64,000 nt of DNA, taken from NCBI GenBank assembly GCA_000403295.2, contig KE159605.1:438845-502844 (forward strand), given 5' to 3'. Positions within the stretch are counted from its first letter, which is position 1; every line of letters starts with the position of its first letter. Source of the DNA: Lachnospiraceae bacterium M18-1. GTDB lineage: Bacteria; Bacillota; Clostridia; Lachnospirales; Lachnospiraceae. Shown one piece after another: positions 8,634 to 19,475 of the stretch. The notes beneath the pieces were generated by a model. The model was not told the origin of the DNA and ran no database searches. It saw only the letters and a list, made by a program, of their open reading frames with translations. The translations under genes were made by a program, and so were the position numbers.

Positions 8634-11243
8634 TCACTTCTCCATTTTTATACGTGCCGCCTTGATGGCCTGTATGACCGGCAGATTCAAAACCGCCAGC
8701 CCATAAACGATCAGAAGCTGCGCACCTGTCAGAGTCTGCACCTTAAATACCCCGCTGCTCGCCGGGATCATCAAAACTGCCGTGATCAGGCACAGCCCCA
8801 GAGCAAACGCTCCCAACAGATACTTGTTGTTCCATAATTTTTTCGAAAGTATCACCGGCCTGTCATCCTTACAGTTAAATCCATGGACCAGCCGCGCGGT
8901 ACACAATGTCCCGAAAGCCATCGTGCTTGCAAGCACCGCATTGCCAAAACGATATCCGATATAAAACGCGGCCATGGTCGTTACCGCAATCGATAAGCCT
9001 TCTATGCCGATCTTCTGCAAAAATACTTTCGTCAGGATCGATTCACTGACCGGACGCGGCTTCTCGTCCATCACATCCCGGGTATGGGGCTCCAATCCAA
9101 GTGCGATCGCCGGAAGGCTGTCTGTCAGCAGGTTGATGAACAACAGATGCACAGGGGCAAAAGGAACCGGAAGCGCCGCAACAGACGCATACAGTACCGC
9201 AAGGATAGCTCCGAAATTGCCGGACAGTAAAAACTGGATGGAATTTTTGATATTCCGGTATACGTTCCGGCCATTCTCCACCGCCTTGACAATGGTCGCA
9301 AAATTGTCATCCGTCAATACCATAGATGCCGCATCTTTGGAAACCTCGCTCCCGGTGATCCCCATTGCCACTCCGATGTCCGCCTGCTTTAAAGCCGGGG
9401 CGTCATTCACGCCGTCCCCGGTCATAGACACTATGCAGCCCTTGTCCTGCCATGCCTTTACGATCCGGATCTTATGCTCCGGCGTTACCCGGGCATAGAC
9501 CGAGATATCTTCCACAAAATCCCGCAGCTCCTGATCTGACATGGAATCCATTTCCGAGCCTTCGCAGGCCCCGGAATCATCCTTTAAGATTCCGATCCGT
9601 TTTGCGATGGCTGCTGCCGTCACCTTATGGTCTCCGGTGATCATGATGGGCCGGATCCCCGCCTGCTTACATGCCTTCACAGCCTCTGCAGATTCCTCCC
9701 GGGGCGGATCCATCATGGCGATCATCCCGATAAAGGTCAGATGGTATTCGTCTTCCAGCGTCAGCTCACGGCCGCCCATAATCTCCTTATAGGCGAATCC
9801 AAGCACCCGCAGCCCTTCTTTAGAAAATTCCTGGTTCTGGGTCCGGATCTTCTCCTTGTCTGTTTCCGTCAATGGATGCACGCCCCCATCCGTCTGGATG
9901 TGAGTCATCCGGTCTAGCAGCACATCGACCGCGCCTTTTACAAGCATGGTGGGGCGGTCTTCCATCACATGCTGGGTAGACATCAGCTTCCGGTCACTGT
10001 CGAAGGGATTCTCCCCGAACCGGGGATATTTTTCCCTCACGCCAGAAGCATAGAGCCCGAACCGGTCTCCCAAGTTGATCAGAGCGATCTCCGTTGGATC
10101 CCCGATCTCCGTCCCATCCACATTGGTGGCGTCGTTGCAGAGGATACTGCTCAGAAGCAGCATACTTTCCTGGGCATTTCCAAGATCAATCTCCTCCACA
10201 GGAATACGGATTCCGTTGACATAATAATCTTCCACCGTCATCCTGTTCTGGGTCAGGGTTCCTGTCTTATCCGAACAGATAACAGACACACTGCCCAGCC
10301 CCTCCACGGCCTGGAGCTTTCGGATGATAGCATGCTCTTTCGCCATCTTCTGCGTCCCAAAGGAAAGCACAATAGTCACGATGGAACTCAGCGCTTCGGG
10401 GATTGCCGCTACTGCAAGAGCCACCGCGAACAAAAATGCGTCTCCCGCATCGCCGCCCCGCATCACCTGAATCCCGAACAAAATGCCGCAGAATACCAGG
10501 ATCAGGATGGACAGCTTTTTCCCGAACTGGTCCAGGCTGATCTGTAAGGGCGTCTGCTTCTGAGAAGTCTGGTTTAAAAGCCCGGCGATCTTACCTACCT
10601 CTGTCTCCATCCCCACGGCAGTCACCACATAGGATGCCCGTCCATAGGTTGCAAAACAACCAGAATAGACCATATTTGTTCGGTCTCCCAGGGAAACATC
10701 CCCTTTCACCGGCTCCGTGCTTTTCTCCACGGCCAGACTTTCCCCCGTAAGAGCACTTTCATCTGTCTTTAGGCTGGCACACTCCAGGATCCGCCCGTCC
10801 GCAGGGATATAGTCCCCTGCGTCCAAAAATACCAGATCCCCGACCGTCACTTCCGCAGACGGAATCTGAACGAGATTACCGTCCCGCATCACCTTCGCCT
10901 CCGGTGCAGACAGCTTTTTCAGACTGTCCAGCGACTGCTCCGCCTTCACGGTCTGCAGAGTACCCAGAACCGCGTTGACCGTGATCACGACCAGGATCAC
11001 GGCCGCGCTCTCCACATCCCGCAGCAGGCCAGATACAATTGCCGCAGCAATCAGGATCATGACCAGAAAATCCTTATACTGTCCCAGAAAAATGTGAAGG
11101 ATCGTCTCCTTCTTCCCTTCCGCCAGTTCATTTCGCCCATACTTCTCCTGGTGCTCCCGGACCTGCTGGGATGTGAGCGGTTCCTCGGAACCATTCAGCT
11201 TTTTCAGGACCTCCCTGCCCGGCACTTGATAATACTCACTCAT
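8634..11243 (-). CDS. P-type cation ATPase, PMCA/SERCA-like (probably Ca2+ exporting)
   Basis: An 869-residue P2-type ATPase. An N-terminal cation-ATPase segment (LTSQQVREHQEKYGRNEL) precedes the first two spans (about 58-98). Key motifs are TGES (166-169) in the actuator domain, IPEAL (281-285) with the ion-coordinating Pro-Glu in span 4, the phosphorylated Asp325 in DKTGTLT, and TGDGVND before span 5. The C-terminal four-helix cation_ATPase_C region follows. IPEAL rather than a heavy-metal CPx motif points to Ca2+, possibly Mn2+; the ion is inferred. The ATG follows GAGGAGG. It stands alone between terminators. Confidence 0.88.
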   Translation of the reverse strand: MSEYYQVPGREVLKKLNGSEEPLTSQQVREHQEKYGRNELAEGKKETILHIFLGQYKDFLVMILIAAAIVSGLLRDVESAAVILVVITVNAVLGTLQTVKAEQSLDSLKKLSAPEAKVMRDGNLVQIPSAEVTVGDLVFLDAGDYIPADGRILECASLKTDESALTGESLAVEKSTEPVKGDVSLGDRTNMVYSGCFATYGRASYVVTAVGMETEVGKIAGLLNQTSQKQTPLQISLDQFGKKLSILILVFCGILFGIQVMRGGDAGDAFLFAVALAVAAIPEALSSIVTIVLSFGTQKMAKEHAIIRKLQAVEGLGSVSVICSDKTGTLTQNRMTVEDYYVNGIRIPVEEIDLGNAQESMLLLSSILCNDATNVDGTEIGDPTEIALINLGDRFGLYASGVREKYPRFGENPFDSDRKLMSTQHVMEDRPTMLVKGAVDVLLDRMTHIQTDGGVHPLTETDKEKIRTQNQEFSKEGLRVLGFAYKEIMGGRELTLEDEYHLTFIGMIAMMDPPREESAEAVKACKQAGIRPIMITGDHKVTAAAIAKRIGILKDDSGACEGSEMDSMSDQELRDFVEDISVYARVTPEHKIRIVKAWQDKGCIVSMTGDGVNDAPALKQADIGVAMGITGSEVSKDAASMVLTDDNFATIVKAVENGRNVYRNIKNSIQFLLSGNFGAILAVLYASVAALPVPFAPVHLLFINLLTDSLPAIALGLEPHTRDVMDEKPRPVSESILTKVFLQKIGIEGLSIAVTTMAAFYIGYRFGNAVLASTMAFGTLCTARLVHGFNCKDDRPVILSKKLWNNKYLLGAFALGLCLITAVLMIPASSGVFKVQTLTGAQLLIVYGLAVLNLPVIQAIKAARIKMEK

Positions 11244-11694
11244 ATGAAATCCTCCTCACTGCAGATTTTCATAAACTACGTTGAACTGCTGTTCTGAACC
11301 GTAAGGACATGCACAACAAGCCCCGTATATTTTTGCACGATTCCTTATCTGAATTGCTATCTATAGCTTTTACAATAAATCACAAATTTATAATATGATA
11401 TCAGGGGCAAAAGGTCATTTCAAGCAGAAATCCTGCTGCTGACAGCCTTTGAGCAATCCGTTTCCATATATAAACATGACGTTTTGACCTTGATGTCATA
11501 ACCTGTACAATCCACAATGCCCTGCATCTTGCCGAAAAACATCCTGCCTGCCGGACAGTAGTTTCCTGCATGACCTGACTATGAAAGAGAGTCAGGCCTG
11601 CCCTATCAGATGAGCAGGTCTGACTCAGTAATCATCCATCAGATTCGTATCGGTTCCATGCTTTCGCAGGGAAACTCAACACATTTGATCCGGA
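11244..11694. other. 451-bp gap between the P-type ATPase start and gdhA stop
   Basis: It holds the ATPase leader (11244 to about 11400), the gdhA terminator at 11589-11626, and about 150 bases in between with no ORF, RNA motif or repeat that I can recognise. Confidence 0.5.
11589..11626 (-). terminator. gdhA terminator
   Basis: GAGTCAGGCCTGC (11589-11601) pairs with GCAGGTCTGACTC (11614-11626), a 13-bp stem with one wobble and a 12-base loop. The minus strand then reads TCTTTCAT. Confidence 0.75.
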
Positions 11695-13139
<1,445 letters not shown>

Positions 13140-13223
13140 CAAAAAATTCAGCCGTACCGGCGAAAAAAATGTCGCGAAATAAGCTTATTCAACGACTTTC
13201 ATGAAATTTTTGTGAAGAAACAG

Positions 13224-13251
13224 TTGACGGAACGAAAAAATATGTTATAAT
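13224..13251 (+). promoter_or_regulatory. rpsU promoter
   Basis: TTGACG (13224-13229), a 16-base spacer and TATAAT (13246-13251), giving a leader of about 70 bases. Confidence 0.7.
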
Positions 13252-13328
13252 CTTCTGTAGTGCTAAATATACCCGAACAGTCGTATGATGCACAATACAA
13301 GGCTGGAGGGGAGGTTAGGTGTGAGTCT

Positions 13329-13505
13329 ATGTCAAATGTAATCGTGAAAGAAAACGAGACGTTGGATAGTGCTTTACGCAGATTCAAAAGAAACTGTGCG
13401 AAAGCGGGCATTCAGCAGGAAATCCGTAAAAGAGAGCATTATGAGAAGCCAAGCGTAAGACGCAAAAAGAAGTCTGAGGCTGCTAGAAAACGGAAGTATA
13501 ATTAA
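13329..13505 (+). CDS. rpsU: 30S ribosomal protein S21
   Basis: A 58-residue, highly basic protein. It matches S21 throughout: [20 protein letters not shown] at the N-terminus and a Lys/Arg-rich tail ending RKRKYN. S21 binds near the anti-Shine-Dalgarno end of 16S rRNA and helps initiation. The ATG at 13329 gives the standard N-terminus; an in-frame start at 13260 would add residues foreign to the family. GGAGGGGAGG lies 14 bases upstream, rather far from the start. The gene has its own promoter and a strong terminator. Confidence 0.95.
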   Translation: MSNVIVKENETLDSALRRFKRNCAKAGIQQEIRKREHYEKPSVRRKKKSEAARKRKYN

Positions 13506-13519
13506 TATGTGCAAAATGA

Positions 13520-13553
13520 CAGAGTGCCGGAATCCCGGCACTCTGTTTTCTTT
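13520..13553 (+). terminator. rpsU terminator
   Basis: CAGAGTGCCGG (13520-13530) pairs with CCGGCACTCTG (13535-13545) around a 4-base loop, followed by TTTTCTTT. Confidence 0.9.
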
Positions 13554-13561
13554 AGATAAAG

Positions 13562-13588
13562 GAGTTTCTCCTGCGAAACTCGCGCCTG
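13562..13588. repeat. palindromic intergenic repeat, copy A
   Basis: A 27-base sequence, GAGTTTC..TGCGAAACTC followed by GCGCCTG, that differs by two bases from 52175-52201. It folds into a short hairpin between the rpsU and alaS terminators. Confidence 0.55.
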
Positions 13589-13590
13589 TA

Positions 13591-13640
13591 GAATCAAAAA
13601 GACAGAACAACAGATTGTTCTATTATCATCTGCTGTTCTG
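13591..13640 (-). terminator. alaS terminator
   Basis: CAGAACAACAGAT (13603-13615) pairs with ATCTGCTGTTCTG (13628-13640). The one non-Watson-Crick pair is a G-U wobble only in the minus-strand RNA, which supports minus transcription. The minus strand then reads TCTTTTTGATTC. Confidence 0.75.
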
Positions 13641-13658
13641 CCATTTCTTACATATATA

Positions 13659-16298
13659 TCAGCCGATCTGTCCTGCCAGGACCTCTGCCGCCTTTGACAG
13701 CGCGTCCGGGATGCCTGCGGGATCTTTTCCGCCAGCCTGCGCCATATTCGGCCGTCCGCCGCCGCCGCCGCCAACACAGCCCGCAACTGCCTTGATCAGA
13801 TTACCCGCATGGGCGCCCTTTTTCATGGCTCCTTCCGTCGCTGTTACCATCAGGCTGACCTTGCCGCTGTTTGCGGATGCCAGGACAACAACACCCTCGC
13901 CCAGCTTCTCCTTGAGCTGGTCTCCCAGGTCGCGCAGTCCGTTCATATCCACTCCGTCCAGTTCCGCCGCAAGGAGCTTCACTCCGGACACTTCCTTTAC
14001 CTGGTCCAGGATATCCCCTGCGGCATCCTGCGCCATCTTGCTCTTTAAGCTTTCCACTTCCCCGTGGAGCGCCTTATTCTCTGAAAGCATATGGGTGATC
14101 TTGTCTCCCAGGTTCTCCGGGGTTGCCTTCAGAAGCTTCGCTGCCTCACGTATTTTCTCTTCCAGAGCGCCGTAATAATTCAAAAGTCCCTTGGAAGTCA
14201 GCGCCTCAATACGCCGCACGCCGGCCGCCACGCCGGTCTCGCTGATGATCTTCATCGCCATAATCTCCGACGTATTCCCCACATGGGTACCGCCGCAAAA
14301 TTCGATGGAGTAATCCCCCATATTCACGACACGCACAACATCTCCGTACTTCTCTCCGAAAAGAGCCTGTGCTCCTGTCTTCCTTGCCTCTTCAATAGGC
14401 ATATTTTTTATATCCACAGTCAATGCCTTTGCAATACTTTCATTGACCAGATTTTCTACCTTCTCCAGTTCTTCAGCGCTGAGTGCGGAAAAATGGGTGA
14501 AGTCAAACCGAAGCCTGTCCTCGTTGACGCTGGATCCTGCCTGCTCCACGTGAGTTCCCAGAACCGTGCGGAGCGCTTTCTGGAGCAGATGCGTGGCGCT
14601 GTGATTTCTTGCAGACAGAGCACGTTTTTCCGCGTTCACTTCCAGCTCCGCCTGGTCGCCGGTCTTGATCATGCCCTTAACGACACGTCCCACATGGCCG
14701 ATCTTGCCCCCTAAGAGCTTGATCGTATCTTCCACCTGAAATTCCCCTTCTTCGGTCCGAATGAAGCCGGTATCCGCCTCCTGGCCGCCGCTGGTCGCAT
14801 AGAACGGTGTTTCCTCTACAAAAACAGTGCCTGCCTCTCCGTCTGAGAGCGCGTCCGCCAGTTCGGTCTCTGAGGTCAGGACCGTGATCCGGGACCGGAC
14901 GCTTAGATGGTCGTAGCCCACAAAGGTACTGGTCACACTGGGATCAATGGACTCATACACGGTCACATCCGCTCCCATATAATTTGTGACTTCCCGGGCG
15001 TCTCTGGCAGTCTTCCTCTGTACCTCCATAGCAGACCGGAAGCCTTCCTCATCCACGGACAGCTTCTTCTCTTCCAGAATCTCCTTGGTCAGATCCAGCG
15101 GGAAACCATAGGTATCATAGAGCTTGAATGCCGAATCCCCGGACAGCGTGCTCTCTCCCTTTTTCTCCATCTCTGCGATCAGTTCGGACAGGATTCCCAG
15201 TCCCTGGTCGATGGTCTTATTGAACTGCTCTTCCTCTTTTGCGATCACCTTCAGGATAAAGTCTTTCTTCTCCTCCAATTCCGGATACCCGTCCTTAGAG
15301 CCTGCAATGACTGTCTCCGCCAGCTTCGGAAGGAAGCTGCCTTCAATCCCCAGAAGCCTTCCGTGACGGCATGCCCGGCGCAGCAGACGGCGCAGCACAT
15401 ATCCTCTTCCCTCATTGGAAGGCATGATCCCGTCAGAGATCATAAAGGTCACTGAACGGACATGGTCCGTGATCACCCGGATAGAAACATCATTCTGATA
15501 TGCGGCCCCATATTCTTTTCCGGCCAGTCTGCACACGTGGCCGCGCAGCGCCTTGATCGTATCCACATCAAAAATAGAATCCACATCCTGCACGACGGAT
15601 GCAAGACGCTCCAGCCCCATGCCGGTGTCAATATTCTTCTGTTCCAGTTCGCTGTAATTGCCGTTGCCGTCATTGTCAAACTGGGTAAATACGTTGTTCC
15701 AGATCTCCATATAACGGTCACACTCGCAGCCTACTGTACAGTCCGGCTTGCCGCAGCCGTACTTCTCCCCACGGTCATAGTAGATCTCCGAGCAGGGGCC
15801 GCAGGGGCCTGAACCGTGCTCCCAGAAGTTGTCTCCTTTTCCGAATTTGAAGATCCTCTCCGCCGGGATTCCCATCTTTTTGTTCCAGATCTCAAACGCC
15901 TCGTCATCCTCCACATATACGGAAGGGTACAGCCTGTCCGGATCCAGTCCTACGACCTCTGTCAAAAACTCCCAGGACCACTCGATAGCTTCATTTTTGA
16001 AATAATCTCCAAACGAAAAATTCCCCAGCATTTCAAAAAAAGTACCGTGTCGTGCAGTCTTTCCCACATTCTCGATATCCCCAGTACGGATACACTTCTG
16101 GCAGGTGGTCACCCGTCTCCTGGGCGGAATCTCCTGCCCGGTAAAATATGGCTTCAGCGGCGCCATTCCCGAATTGATGAGCAGCAGACTCTTATCGTTG
16201 TGCGGCACCAGGGAAAAGCTCTTCATGGCAAGATGCCCTTTACTCTCAAAGAACTCCAAAAACATTTTTCTCAGCTGGTTCACTCCATATTGGTGCAT
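13659..16298 (-). CDS. alaS: alanyl-tRNA synthetase
   Basis: An enzyme of about 879 residues that charges tRNA-Ala. The class-II aminoacylation domain (GHLAMKSFSLVPHNDKSLLLINSGM near the N-terminus) is followed by the tRNA-recognition domain, the editing domain with the HSATHLLQ and CGGTHV zinc motifs, and a C-terminal DHHA1 domain with a long glycine run (GCVGGGGGG). I prefer the ATG ending at 16298: AGGAGG touches the upstream ATG directly (16307) but sits 9 bases from this one. No T-box leader is visible. The gene follows the methionine synthase gene after 70 bases. Confidence 0.96.
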   Translation of the reverse strand: MHQYGVNQLRKMFLEFFESKGHLAMKSFSLVPHNDKSLLLINSGMAPLKPYFTGQEIPPRRRVTTCQKCIRTGDIENVGKTARHGTFFEMLGNFSFGDYFKNEAIEWSWEFLTEVVGLDPDRLYPSVYVEDDEAFEIWNKKMGIPAERIFKFGKGDNFWEHGSGPCGPCSEIYYDRGEKYGCGKPDCTVGCECDRYMEIWNNVFTQFDNDGNGNYSELEQKNIDTGMGLERLASVVQDVDSIFDVDTIKALRGHVCRLAGKEYGAAYQNDVSIRVITDHVRSVTFMISDGIMPSNEGRGYVLRRLLRRACRHGRLLGIEGSFLPKLAETVIAGSKDGYPELEEKKDFILKVIAKEEEQFNKTIDQGLGILSELIAEMEKKGESTLSGDSAFKLYDTYGFPLDLTKEILEEKKLSVDEEGFRSAMEVQRKTARDAREVTNYMGADVTVYESIDPSVTSTFVGYDHLSVRSRITVLTSETELADALSDGEAGTVFVEETPFYATSGGQEADTGFIRTEEGEFQVEDTIKLLGGKIGHVGRVVKGMIKTGDQAELEVNAEKRALSARNHSATHLLQKALRTVLGTHVEQAGSSVNEDRLRFDFTHFSALSAEELEKVENLVNESIAKALTVDIKNMPIEEARKTGAQALFGEKYGDVVRVVNMGDYSIEFCGGTHVGNTSEIMAMKIISETGVAAGVRRIEALTSKGLLNYYGALEEKIREAAKLLKATPENLGDKITHMLSENKALHGEVESLKSKMAQDAAGDILDQVKEVSGVKLLAAELDGVDMNGLRDLGDQLKEKLGEGVVVLASANSGKVSLMVTATEGAMKKGAHAGNLIKAVAGCVGGGGGGRPNMAQAGGKDPAGIPDALSKAAEVLAGQIG

Positions 16299-16368
16299 TT
16301 GTTTCATCCTCCTATTAATCCACTGTTTTTCATCATATCACAGCGTTTTATGTTTGTAAACATTGAAT

Positions 16369-18819
16369 TCACTGAAGAATCTTCTGTGCGTAATAAACGG
16401 ACTGCATGGCGTCCTTCCCGTAAAAATCCGCCCCGATCATATCGGCATATTCCTGGTTCAGCACCGCACCTCCGACCATGACCCTACACTCCGGAGCTTC
16501 CTTTTTCAGAAGCCGGATCGTCTCCTCCATGCTCACTACAGTGGTCGTCATCAGAGCGCTTAAGCCTGCCAGCCGTATATCCTGTGCCCGGACTGCCTCC
16601 AAGATCTGTTCAGGCGGCACGTCCTTGCCCAGGTCGATCACCTCAAAGCCATAGTTTTCCAGCAATACCTTCACGATATTCTTTCCAATATCATGGATAT
16701 CCCCCTTCACCGTTGCCAGGACCACCTTTTCCTTCTTTTCTGCCGGTTCCCCGCCCTCCGCGATCTGCTCCTTCAATACAGAGAACGCCGCCTTTGCCGC
16801 CTCTGCGCTCATCAAAAGCTGGGGCAGGAATACTGTCCCCTGTTCAAATCCCTTTCCCACATAATCCAGAGCAGGGATCAGGTGGGCATTGATAATATCA
16901 AGAGGCGCCTGATCCCGGACCAGAGACTGTGTAATATGGTATGCCTCTTCCTTCAGACCTTTTTCAATCACTGTCTGAAGACTCATCGCACCGCCGGGCG
17001 CATCGGCTTTGCCGCCTGTACCAAACTCCGCAAAAGCCCTTCCTCCGCTCTTAGTCACGGCAGTATTCCCGTCCGGAACAGAAGTCCCGCGCACCTTACG
17101 ACCTGCATATTTTTCCACATAACGGCTGCAGTTCTCATCAAAGCCCATCAAGGCATGATAAGCATCATAGGCCTCCATCATGGCCTCAGATGAGGGATTC
17201 ACGATTCCGGCACTGAGTCCGGCGTACATTGCCATCATATAGAAGTTGGCATTCAGGATCGAACGACAGGGAAGCCCGAAGGAAATGTTGGATACTCCAA
17301 GTACCGTATGCACCCCCAACTCCCGGCGCACCTGTCCGATGGCCTCCAGTGCCACGGCAGCCCCTTTCGGTTCCGAGCTGATGGTCATGGCCAGCACGTC
17401 AATGACGATATCCTTTTTTTCAATCCCATACTTCGCCGCTTCCCGGATGATCCGCTCTGCTATCTGTACCCGACCCCTGGCAGTATCCGGGATCCCCTTT
17501 TCATCCAGTGTCAGCCCGATCACCACACCTCCGTATCTTGCGATCAGAGGGAACACCGCATCCATGGATTCCTGCTTGCCGCTGACCGAATTTACCATAG
17601 GCTTTCCGTTGTAGATCCGAAGCGCCGCTTCCATGGCCCCCACATCCACCGTATCAATCTGCAGAGGAAGGCTGGTCACACTCTGCAGCCCTTCCACTGC
17701 CTCCACCATCATGGCCGTCTCATCGATATCCGGAAGGCCTACGTTCACATCCAGGATATGTGCCCCTTTTTCTTCCTGCAGGATACCTTCTTTCAATATA
17801 TAATCCAGGTCATGATCCTTCAAAGCCTGTTTGAACTTCTTCTTTCCGGTAGGATTGATCCGCTCCCCGATAATCTTAGAGCCCTTTCCCAGGACTACCG
17901 CCTGTCCATAGGAAGAGACCACGGTAAATGCTTTTTTCTCCACCGGTATTACGGACATATCCCTGCACGCTTCGATCATACTGCCAAGATGCTCCGGCGT
18001 AGTCCCGCAGCATCCGCCCACAACTGCCGCCCCTTTTACCACAATATCCTTCATGGTCCTGGCAAACTCCTCCGGACTCACATCATAGTAAGTCTCATTG
18101 CCCCGCTGCTTCGGAAGTCCTGCGTTGGGCTTCACGATCACCGGAATGGACGCGCAAGCAAGCAATTCATCCAGAACAGGCATCACCTGAACCGGACCCA
18201 GCCCGCAGTTCACCCCAAGGGCATCCACCCGAAGGCCTTCCAGCAGGCTGACCACGGCAGGAACATCCGCACCGGTGAGCAGTTTTTTCCTCTCATCGAA
18301 AATGGCGGTGACAAACACCGGCAGCTTCGTATTCTCCTTTGCCGCCAGTACCGCCGCCTTGATCTCATAGGTATCGCTCATCGTTTCGATATGGATCAGG
18401 TCCGCGCCCGCCTGTTCCCCGTAGATCATGGCCTCCTTAAACGCTTCATACGCGGCTTCAAATTCCAGATCTCCCATAGGCTTTAACAGCTTCCCTGTAG
18501 GTCCTACGTCCAATGCCGTATAGACGCTGCGTCCGGCGCGGCGGGCCGCTTCCTTCACATGGCCTACGGCCTGTTCTATAATCTCCTGCAGAGGATAGCC
18601 TCCGTCCCTGAACTTCAAGGCATTAGCGCCAAATGTATTAGTCAGGACAAGATTGCTTCCCGCCTCGATATAAGCCTGATGGATGCCGATGATCTCCTCT
18701 TTGTGTGTTACATTCCATGTCTCCGGCAGTTCTCCCGGCTTCAATCCCTTCGCCTGGAGCAGCGTGCCCATTCCGCCGTCGAAAAACAGCAGCTTCTTTC
18801 CCAAATCTTCTTTTATCAT
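16369..18819 (-). CDS. metH: cobalamin-dependent methionine synthase, catalytic protein without reactivation domain
   Basis: An 816-residue enzyme that transfers the methyl of 5-methyl-tetrahydrofolate through cobalamin to homocysteine. The N-terminal homocysteine barrel carries the zinc ligands Cys205, Cys270 and Cys271. A pterin-binding barrel follows (about 315-580), then the helical cap and the B12 domain, whose DIHDIG (707-712) supplies the lower cobalt ligand His709. The protein stops after the B12 fold, about 400 residues short of Escherichia coli MetH, so the AdoMet reactivation domain is missing. That domain is encoded by the gene immediately upstream, with an ATGA overlap. metF lies further upstream, so the methyl donor is made nearby. 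Confidence 0.93.
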   Translation of the reverse strand: MIKEDLGKKLLFFDGGMGTLLQAKGLKPGELPETWNVTHKEEIIGIHQAYIEAGSNLVLTNTFGANALKFRDGGYPLQEIIEQAVGHVKEAARRAGRSVYTALDVGPTGKLLKPMGDLEFEAAYEAFKEAMIYGEQAGADLIHIETMSDTYEIKAAVLAAKENTKLPVFVTAIFDERKKLLTGADVPAVVSLLEGLRVDALGVNCGLGPVQVMPVLDELLACASIPVIVKPNAGLPKQRGNETYYDVSPEEFARTMKDIVVKGAAVVGGCCGTTPEHLGSMIEACRDMSVIPVEKKAFTVVSSYGQAVVLGKGSKIIGERINPTGKKKFKQALKDHDLDYILKEGILQEEKGAHILDVNVGLPDIDETAMMVEAVEGLQSVTSLPLQIDTVDVGAMEAALRIYNGKPMVNSVSGKQESMDAVFPLIARYGGVVIGLTLDEKGIPDTARGRVQIAERIIREAAKYGIEKKDIVIDVLAMTISSEPKGAAVALEAIGQVRRELGVHTVLGVSNISFGLPCRSILNANFYMMAMYAGLSAGIVNPSSEAMMEAYDAYHALMGFDENCSRYVEKYAGRKVRGTSVPDGNTAVTKSGGRAFAEFGTGGKADAPGGAMSLQTVIEKGLKEEAYHITQSLVRDQAPLDIINAHLIPALDYVGKGFEQGTVFLPQLLMSAEAAKAAFSVLKEQIAEGGEPAEKKEKVVLATVKGDIHDIGKNIVKVLLENYGFEVIDLGKDVPPEQILEAVRAQDIRLAGLSALMTTTVVSMEETIRLLKKEAPECRVMVGGAVLNQEYADMIGADFYGKDAMQSVYYAQKILQ

Positions 18820-19475
18820 AAAGCAGTATCCCTTTTCCTTCTATAAATACAATCTATCTTTTCACAGGAGTCGCAGCCCTGTCTGTGACACTTGACCGCA
18901 GCCCGGCCCGCCCCGATGACGGCTGTCACTGATTTAGACGGGACCATCATACAGCTCTCCGTGAGGGTCAGCCCGATGCTTTTTGCACAATCCAGCATCC
19001 GGACCAGTTCCTTCTGGCACTCTATGGAAAAATCCCCGTATCCCGGACTGAAACGCGGCCGCAGATACCGGCCTCCCGTCTCAACCTCCGCCTGAATCCG
19101 ATCCTGGCATTCATCACAGTATTCCTCCAAAAATGCTGCAGCACATGCCTGCAGCACTACGGTTTTAGCCATATCTGTTTTAGATGTCCGGGACAAAAGC
19201 TGATCCACCCCGATTCCCAGGGTGGCCCCGAACAAGACGATCTTATCGCAGCCCCGGAGATTTTTCCCCAGGTTTTCGCTCCTTACGGTCAGGCTTCCGA
19301 ACCGGATGTACTCCCCATCCGCCTGCTCTAAATCAAAGATGCGGTAGACCGACTTTCTGCTGCTGACCGACTGCAGACTCTGAAAGGAATCTGCGATCAG
19401 CCTCAAAGTCTGATCATCTACCGCATGTTTTCCATATCCAAGGTATCGGACAGCCTCTCTCATTAAATGGTCCAT
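18816..19475 (-). CDS. separate methionine synthase reactivation-domain protein
   Basis: A 219-residue protein equivalent to the C-terminal AdoMet-binding activation domain of MetH. That domain rescues enzyme whose cob(I)alamin has oxidised, by reductive methylation. The RPRFSPGYGDF segment matches the conserved Arg-x-x-x-Gly-Tyr AdoMet-binding motif. A Cys-rich tail (CHRQGCDSCEKIDC, about residues 200-213) is an addition that could bind metal. Its stop overlaps the start of the catalytic protein, so the two halves are co-translated. The start has only a weak GGGAG site, directly after the structured 19503-19779 region. Confidence 0.88.
   Translation of the reverse strand: MDHLMREAVRYLGYGKHAVDDQTLRLIADSFQSLQSVSSRKSVYRIFDLEQADGEYIRFGSLTVRSENLGKNLRGCDKIVLFGATLGIGVDQLLSRTSKTDMAKTVVLQACAAAFLEEYCDECQDRIQAEVETGGRYLRPRFSPGYGDFSIECQKELVRMLDCAKSIGLTLTESCMMVPSKSVTAVIGAGRAAVKCHRQGCDSCEKIDCIYRRKRDTAL

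Noticed and set aside
13260..13328. N-terminal extension of S21
   Set aside because: The added residues are unlike any S21, and the ATG at 13329 gives the standard start.
16299..16368. T-box leader before alaS
   Set aside because: The gap after metH is only 70 bases and lacks the AGGGTGGNACCGCG antiterminator motif.
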